Origin: Pseudomonadota bacterium
GTDB taxonomy: Bacteria; Desulfobacterota; Desulfobulbia; Desulfobulbales; Desulfurivibrionaceae
NCBI GenBank assembly: GCA_018830485.1
Contig: JAHJRQ010000025.1
Coordinates: 1 to 64,000 of the forward strand
Reading direction: 5' to 3'
Length of the DNA: 64,000 bases
Each line of letters begins with the position of its first letter. The stretch's first letter is position 1. Under the pieces are notes generated by a model. The model worked only from the letters and a program-made list of their open reading frames with translations. It did no database searches and was not told the DNA's origin. A program made the translations under genes and the position numbers. This document shows, one piece after another, positions 59,665 through 64,000 of this stretch.

Positions 59665-60819
59665 ATGACCGAGAAAATGAATAACCGGGCCTACCAAATC
59701 TGCCTTCACTGTATTATGGACACGTCCGACCCAAACATCGTTTTTGATGAGCGTGGATGGTGTGACTACTGCAATAACTTTGAGTCAACGATACAGCCCA
59801 ATTGGCATACCGATCGAACAGGTGAAAATGCTCTTGAGTTGCTTGCTTGCAAAATTCGGCAAGAAGGCCAGGGGAAAGACTTTGACTGCATTATTGGGCT
59901 TAGCGGCGGATTGGATAGTTCTTATGCGGCGTATGTTGTCAAGGAGAAGATGGGCTTGCGGCCACTGTTGTTTCACGTCGATGCCGGCTGGAATACTGAT
60001 CAAGCGGTCGGGAATATTGAAAAGCTGGTGGATGGGCTGGGGCTTGATCTTTACACAGAGGTCATTAACTGGGAGGAAATGAAGGATCTTCAGGTTGCAT
60101 TCCTGCGTTCTCAAATTCCGGACCAGGACCTGCCTCAAGATGCTGCCTTCTTCTCCGCTCTTTACAGGTTTGCCCATAAATACAAAATTAAATATGTGAT
60201 TACCGGCTCTAATTATTCGACGGAGTGCTGTCGTGAGCCTGAAGAATGGGGGGGGTATCTCGGGATTGACACGCTGCTTTTCAAAGACATCCATTCTCGT
60301 TTTGGAAAACGACCACTTGGATCCTTTCCTTTGGTTGATATTATAGTTTCCAAGGGATTTTACCAGAAGATACTGGGGATGAAGATCGCCAAGCCATTGA
60401 ATATGGTTCCTTTTATCAAGAAGAATGCGGAAGAAGAACTTGCGAGTCGGTTTGGCTGGCAGCGGTTCCAGCACAAGCACCACGAATCGCGTTTCACCCG
60501 ATTTTACGAAGATTACTGGTTGCCGCGCAAATTTGGCTTTCAGAAACGGCGAGCTCATTTTTCAAGTCTGATCATGACTGGGCAGATGAAGCGTGATCAG
60601 GCCTTAGAGCGAATTTCTCGCCCGGAGATGGACGAACATTTCTTGCGACAAGAATTCGAGTATGTGGCTAGCAAACTGGACCTGAGCGTGGCTGAGTTAC
60701 AAGAAATTTTTGATGGTAAAAATAAAACATACCGGGATTATCGCAATAAACGTTGGCTGATTGGTCTCGGTACCGGCGTCTTGCGCTGTCTTGGTATGGA
60801 GAAAAGGTTTTTTCGATGA
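59665..60819 (+). CDS. N-acetyl sugar amidotransferase (WbpG/PseA family)
   Basis: A 384-residue ATP-pyrophosphatase-type amidotransferase. The N-terminal Cys pairs CLHC...CDYC (residues 12-40) form the family's zinc site, with PDT-like SDPN between them. IIGLSGGLDSSYAAYVV is the PP-loop that adenylates the N-acetyl group. It converts an N-acetyl group to an acetamidino group using ammonia from the HisH/HisF pair encoded immediately downstream. The intact copy contrasts with the stub at 26414. The next gene overlaps as ATGA. Confidence 0.87.
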   Translation: MTEKMNNRAYQICLHCIMDTSDPNIVFDERGWCDYCNNFESTIQPNWHTDRTGENALELLACKIRQEGQGKDFDCIIGLSGGLDSSYAAYVVKEKMGLRPLLFHVDAGWNTDQAVGNIEKLVDGLGLDLYTEVINWEEMKDLQVAFLRSQIPDQDLPQDAAFFSALYRFAHKYKIKYVITGSNYSTECCREPEEWGGYLGIDTLLFKDIHSRFGKRPLGSFPLVDIIVSKGFYQKILGMKIAKPLNMVPFIKKNAEEELASRFGWQRFQHKHHESRFTRFYEDYWLPRKFGFQKRRAHFSSLIMTGQMKRDQALERISRPEMDEHFLRQEFEYVASKLDLSVAELQEIFDGKNKTYRDYRNKRWLIGLGTGVLRCLGMEKRFFR

Positions 60820-61430
60820 TTCATGTGGTTGATTACGGCCTCGGCAACGTGCAAGCCTTTTTGACGATGTTCAAACGGCTTGGGTTTGAGGCTACCCGTG
60901 CCCAAACCGCTTCGGATCTAATTGGAGCAAGCAAGATCATTCTTCCCGGCGTTGGCGCATTCGACCATGCTATTGAGTTGCTGGATCAATCGGGTATGCG
61001 GGCTGCTTTGGAAGCTTTGGTTTTGCGGGACAAGGTGCCTGTGCTGGGGATTTGCGTGGGGATGCAGATATTGGCTTCGGCTAGCGATGAAGGTCGGCTG
61101 TCGGGCTTGGGCTGGGTGCCGGGGAAGGTGCGTTCATTTCGTGTCCACGAACAATCAGCAAGTCTGCCTTTGCCGCACATGGGCTGGAACGATGTGCAAC
61201 CCAAGCCCGGGGCGCTCTTTTTTGCACATCTTGAATCCGACGCAAGATTTTATTTTCTCCACTCCTATTTTTTTGAATGCGACGAACCGTCACATGTCGC
61301 TGCTGTTGCATCCTACGGCTTTGATTTTTGCTGTGCCGTCTCTGCCGACAATGTCCATGGCGTGCAGTTCCACCCCGAAAAAAGTCATCACTTTGGCGCA
61401 CAATTGCTGAAAAATTTTGCGGAGCTGTGA
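60816..61430 (+). CDS. hisH: HisH-like glutaminase subunit of glycan amidotransferase
   Basis: A 204-residue class I glutamine amidotransferase. HVVDYGLGNVQAF opens the fold, PGVGAFDHAI follows, the nucleophile Cys lies in LGICVGMQIL, and the His-Glu pair is in VQFHPEKSHHFG. In P. aeruginosa O-antigen loci a HisH2/HisF2 pair supplies ammonia to WbpG rather than making histidine. The same arrangement is seen here. ATG 60816 overlaps the amidotransferase TGA. hisF starts one base after its stop. Confidence 0.87.
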   Translation: MIHVVDYGLGNVQAFLTMFKRLGFEATRAQTASDLIGASKIILPGVGAFDHAIELLDQSGMRAALEALVLRDKVPVLGICVGMQILASASDEGRLSGLGWVPGKVRSFRVHEQSASLPLPHMGWNDVQPKPGALFFAHLESDARFYFLHSYFFECDEPSHVAAVASYGFDFCCAVSADNVHGVQFHPEKSHHFGAQLLKNFAEL

Positions 61431-61431
61431 G

Positions 61432-62229
61432 ATGTTGCGCCCAAGAATTACCCCCTGTCTTCTGGTTCACAAGGGTGGCCTTGTCAAAACGGTAGGCTTC
61501 AAAACGCCAAAATACGTGGGCGACCCAATCAACGCGGTCAAAATTTTTAACGAGAAGGAAGCGGATGAACTCATTGTTCTGGATATCGATGCAGCAGTAA
61601 ACAATGCCGAGCCCGACTACAGGATGATCGCCAATCTGGCTGCTGAGTGCAGGATGCCGCTTTGTTATGGGGGCGGCATCAAAACCCCGGAGCAGGCAAA
61701 GCGGATTATCGGCTTAGGGGTAGAAAAGGTTGCCATCAGTTCCGCGGTTATTGAGAACCCTGAATTGATTACGCGAATTGCGGACGATATCGGGCGTCAA
61801 AGCGTGGTTGTGGTTTTGGATGTCAAAAAACGCATGTTCAGCAAAGACTACGATGTTTTTACCAAAAACGCCCTTAACAACACCAAACGAAGCGTTTTTG
61901 ATCTGGCGGCTGAGATTGAAAAATTAGGTGCTGGTGAATTGGTCGTCAATTCGATAGACCGAGATGGTGCGATGACGGGGTACGACTTGGCTTTGGCGGA
62001 GAGAATCAGGCAAACAGTGAAGATCCCCATTACCATTCTTGGCGGGGCAGGGACATTGAGCGATATTGAAGCTCTCATTCGATCATGTGGTGTTATCGGT
62101 GCCGCAGCCGGAAGCTTGTTCGTGTTCAAAGGGGTGTACAAGGCAGTCTTGATCAACTACCCAACCTTGGTGCAACGCGATGAATTGATCAGAAAGGCCT
62201 TGGGAATGGCGGACGTGGAATTGAAGTAA
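61432..62229 (+). CDS. hisF: HisF-like ammonia-channel subunit of glycan amidotransferase
   Basis: A 265-residue barrel of the HisF family. Instead of the catalytic CLDV of histidine-pathway HisF it reads TPCLLVHKGGLVKTVGF, so the first cyclase Asp is absent. The phosphate-binding parts are retained: DIDAAVNN, LCYGGGIKT, NSIDRDGAMTGYD and GGAGTLSDIE. It probably passes ammonia from HisH to the WbpG-type enzyme. Two copies of glutaminase genes in glycan loci can be mistaken for histidine genes; the missing residue argues against that here. Confidence 0.87.
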   Translation: MLRPRITPCLLVHKGGLVKTVGFKTPKYVGDPINAVKIFNEKEADELIVLDIDAAVNNAEPDYRMIANLAAECRMPLCYGGGIKTPEQAKRIIGLGVEKVAISSAVIENPELITRIADDIGRQSVVVVLDVKKRMFSKDYDVFTKNALNNTKRSVFDLAAEIEKLGAGELVVNSIDRDGAMTGYDLALAERIRQTVKIPITILGGAGTLSDIEALIRSCGVIGAAAGSLFVFKGVYKAVLINYPTLVQRDELIRKALGMADVELK

Positions 62230-62249
62230 TTACAAATAAGAGGATTTTC

Positions 62250-63278
62250 ATGTTTTCGAGTAAAACGCTATTAATCACTGGCGGTACGGGTTCTTTTGGT
62301 AATGCCATATTGCGTCGTTTTTTGGACTCTGATCTGCGCGAAATCCGCATTCTCAGCCGCGATGAGAAAAAGCAGGATGATATGCGCAAGCGCTACAACA
62401 ACCCAAAACTCAAGTTTTATATTGGGGATGTTCGAGATTACCAGTCCGTGTTGAATGCCGTTCGCGGAGTTGATTACATTTATCATGCGGCGGCATTGAA
62501 ACAAGTTCCTTCATGCGAATTTCATCCACTTGAGGCGGTTAAGACTAATATACTAGGTACAGAGACCGTCCTTGAGGCTGCAATTTGTAGCGGCGTAAAG
62601 CGAGTAGTGTGCCTAAGCACGGATAAAGCGGTTTATCCGATCAATGCGATGGGAATTTCCAAGGCGATGATGGAAAAGGTCATTGTCGCCAAGTCCCGGG
62701 GGTGTCAGTCAACCATTATTTGTGCGACGCGCTACGGTAACGTGATGGCCTCGCGCGGTTCGGTAATTCCACTGTTTGTGGAACAAATCCGGGGAGGCAA
62801 TCCCATTACGATTACCGACCCCAATATGACTCGTTTTATGATGACTCTGGATGATGCCGTCGATTTGGTGTTGTATGCCTTTGAGAACGCCAAGGCTGGC
62901 GACATTTTTGTGCAGAAGGCTCCCGCTGCGACCATAGAAACCTTGGCTAAAGCGCTGACAGAGCTGATGGGGGTTCCCAACCATGAAATCCGAATTATAG
63001 GAACGCGCCATGGCGAAAAGTTGTATGAAGCCTTGCTCAGCCGGGAAGAAATGGTTGCCGCTCAAGACTTGGGGGGGTATTACCGTGTTCCGCCTGACCT
63101 GCGCGATTTGAATTATGGGAAATTCGTTGAGCAGGGTGAAATCAGGATTTCCGAGGCAGTAGATTACAATTCACACAACACGACCCGTTTGGATGTCGAG
63201 GCGATGATGGCATTGTTGATGAAACTTTCTTTCATGCAGGCCATAGCGCGTGGTGAGTATGCCCCGCCGGAGGAGTGA
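62250..63278 (+). CDS. capE: UDP-GlcNAc C4,6-dehydratase/C5-epimerase (CapE/FnlA/WbjB)
   Basis: A 342-residue SDR that starts UDP-L-FucNAc synthesis by 4,6-dehydration and C5 inversion of UDP-GlcNAc. LLITGGTGSFGNAILRRFLDSD, AAALKQVPSCEFHPLEAVKTN, CLSTDKAVYPINAMGISKAMMEKV and RYGNVMASRGSV are all typical. The active-site Tyr is replaced by Met (AMGISK), as in the CapE/PseB group. The next gene is capF, which distinguishes it from PseB by context. Its keto product is the same as that of PseB, and it might supply PseC. Confidence 0.9.
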   Translation: MFSSKTLLITGGTGSFGNAILRRFLDSDLREIRILSRDEKKQDDMRKRYNNPKLKFYIGDVRDYQSVLNAVRGVDYIYHAAALKQVPSCEFHPLEAVKTNILGTETVLEAAICSGVKRVVCLSTDKAVYPINAMGISKAMMEKVIVAKSRGCQSTIICATRYGNVMASRGSVIPLFVEQIRGGNPITITDPNMTRFMMTLDDAVDLVLYAFENAKAGDIFVQKAPAATIETLAKALTELMGVPNHEIRIIGTRHGEKLYEALLSREEMVAAQDLGGYYRVPPDLRDLNYGKFVEQGEIRISEAVDYNSHNTTRLDVEAMMALLMKLSFMQAIARGEYAPPEE

Positions 63279-63279
63279 G

Positions 63280-64000
63280 ATGCGCGTATTGGTGACAGGG
63301 TCGAGAGGGTTCATCGGCAAGAACCTGGTTGTGCGACTGGGCGAAACCACAGGTTGTGAGGTGTTACGTTTTGATCGTGACGATGCGTTGCCTTCGCTTG
63401 TTGACAAGGTTTGCCAGGCCGATGCAGTGGTGCATCTGGCGGGCGAAAATCGTCCCAAAAATGTGGCTGATTTTGTTCTGGGTAATGAGGAGTTGACAAA
63501 GGCCCTTTGTGCGGCGGTACAGGCATCCGGACGCAAGATTCCTCTTGTCCTGGCTTCGTCCATGCAGGCGGATCTTTCTAATCCATACGGGAAGAGTAAA
63601 CATGCGGCTGAACAGGCTGTGGAGCTACTTGCTTCAGAGACCGGCAACCCTGTAGTGATCTATCGCTTGCCCAATGTATTCGGCAAATGGTGTAAGCCCA
63701 ACTACAACTCAGTGGTGGCGACATTTTGTCATAACATCGTGCATGATCTGCCGATACAGATACATGAACCTTCGACAGTGTTGCGTCTGGTGTATATCGA
63801 TGATGTGGTCTCCGAGTTTTTGTGCGCGCTCGGCTTGATGACCGATGGTGTCCGCAGGGGGGAAGTGGCCCCTGAATATACCATCACACTGGGGGAGTTA
63901 GCCGCGCAGATTGAGGCCTTTCGCAATTGTCGCAGCACCTTGGTTTCCGAGCGTGTTGGGACAGGCTTGGCGCGGGCACTCTATTCGACTTATGTCAGTT
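63280..64000 (+). CDS. capF: CapF/FnlB/WbjC reductase, cut by the window end
   Basis: The first 240 residues of a roughly 370-residue bifunctional enzyme that epimerises and reduces the CapE product toward UDP-L-6-deoxytalosamine or FucNAc. MRVLVTGSRGFIGKNLVVRL, AVVHLAGENRP, LASSMQAD and NPYGKSKHAAE (Tyr and Lys of the SDR site) are visible, followed by VVIYRLPNVFGKWCKPNYNSVVATFC. The C-terminal cupin domain lies beyond base 64000. It begins one base after the capE stop with AGGAG just upstream. Confidence 0.88.
   Translation, partial: MRVLVTGSRGFIGKNLVVRLGETTGCEVLRFDRDDALPSLVDKVCQADAVVHLAGENRPKNVADFVLGNEELTKALCAAVQASGRKIPLVLASSMQADLSNPYGKSKHAAEQAVELLASETGNPVVIYRLPNVFGKWCKPNYNSVVATFCHNIVHDLPIQIHEPSTVLRLVYIDDVVSEFLCALGLMTDGVRRGEVAPEYTITLGELAAQIEAFRNCRSTLVSERVGTGLARALYSTYVS

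Noticed and set aside
60816-62229. HisH and HisF taken as histidine biosynthesis genes
   Set aside because: They lie between a WbpG-type amidotransferase and capE, overlap the former, and HisF lacks the first catalytic Asp.
1-64000. CRISPR arrays, transposase genes or an integrase
   Set aside because: No regularly spaced direct repeats and no DDE or tyrosine recombinase motifs were seen; only MITE-like remnants occur.

Overview
The window is 64 kb of bacterial chromosome of roughly 50% GC. About 5 kb of it is housekeeping sequence, followed by a small toxin-antitoxin island and then more than 54 kb of surface-glycan biosynthesis genes all reading on the plus strand. Gene content (an EndoQ-type PHP domain fused to a UvrD helicase, a stand-alone thioredoxin-like CxxC protein, abundant CCCCCTTT hairpin repeats, many nonulosonate genes) suggests a Gram-negative anaerobe, possibly a Desulfobacterota member. 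This is an inference from gene flavour, not a marker-based assignment.

Region 1 (1-5.1 kb, minus strand): a hotdog thioesterase, a thioredoxin-like protein and an EndoQ-UvrD fusion, then a DUF559 nuclease-like gene bounded by CCCCCTTT hairpin repeats. Region 2 (5.3-9.1 kb, plus strand): a TrxB-like flavoprotein, tadA, a MntA/HepT pair, tRNA-Ser(CGA), hicB with a doubly frameshifted hicA, and a second HEPN/MNT pair in reversed order.

Region 3 (9.0-12.97 kb) starts the glycan locus. A NusG paralogue of the RfaH/UpxY type is preceded by a coupled 21-codon ORF. A promoter-like sequence follows, with an almost perfect ops element (GGCGGTAGCAT) in the predicted leader, then wzz, a terminator and an ABC flippase-like exporter. 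Region 4 (12.98-26.5 kb) is a pseudaminic-acid-type cluster with pseC, a cytidylyltransferase-aminotransferase fusion, a PIG-L deacetylase, pseG, a methyltransferase, a formyltransferase and pseI. A second cytidylyltransferase, an oxidoreductase, an aminotransferase and a GNAT follow. Most junctions are ATGA/GTGA overlaps. Remnants of a methyltransferase and of a WbpG/PseA amidotransferase lie here, and a 170-bp MITE-like element supplies the ribosome binding site of the formyltransferase.

Region 5 (26.6-45.7 kb) mixes heptose genes (HddC-like, CBS-HddA kinase fusion, two GmhA-like isomerases, an inositol-phosphatase-like enzyme) with a NeuB-like synthase fused to a TIM-barrel domain, two more CMP-sugar synthetases (SpsF-like and KdsB-like), a class IV aminotransferase, SDRs, an HpcH/HpaI aldolase and a hydroxyacid dehydrogenase. 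I read it as machinery for GDP-heptose and at least one unusual ulosonic acid. Region 6 (45.7-64 kb) holds methyl-, acyl- and glycosyltransferases, CDP-glucose-derived deoxysugar genes, a Wzy-like polymerase, a B12-type radical SAM protein, and a WbpG-HisH-HisF amidotransferase set directly before capE/capF. capF runs off the end of the window.

Taken together the locus looks like an O-antigen or related surface-glycan island regulated by processive antitermination. It carries Wzz and a Wzy-like polymerase but a PglK/MsbA-type ABC exporter in place of a visible Wzx. No initiating phosphoglycosyltransferase, pseB or transposase gene is visible in the window.
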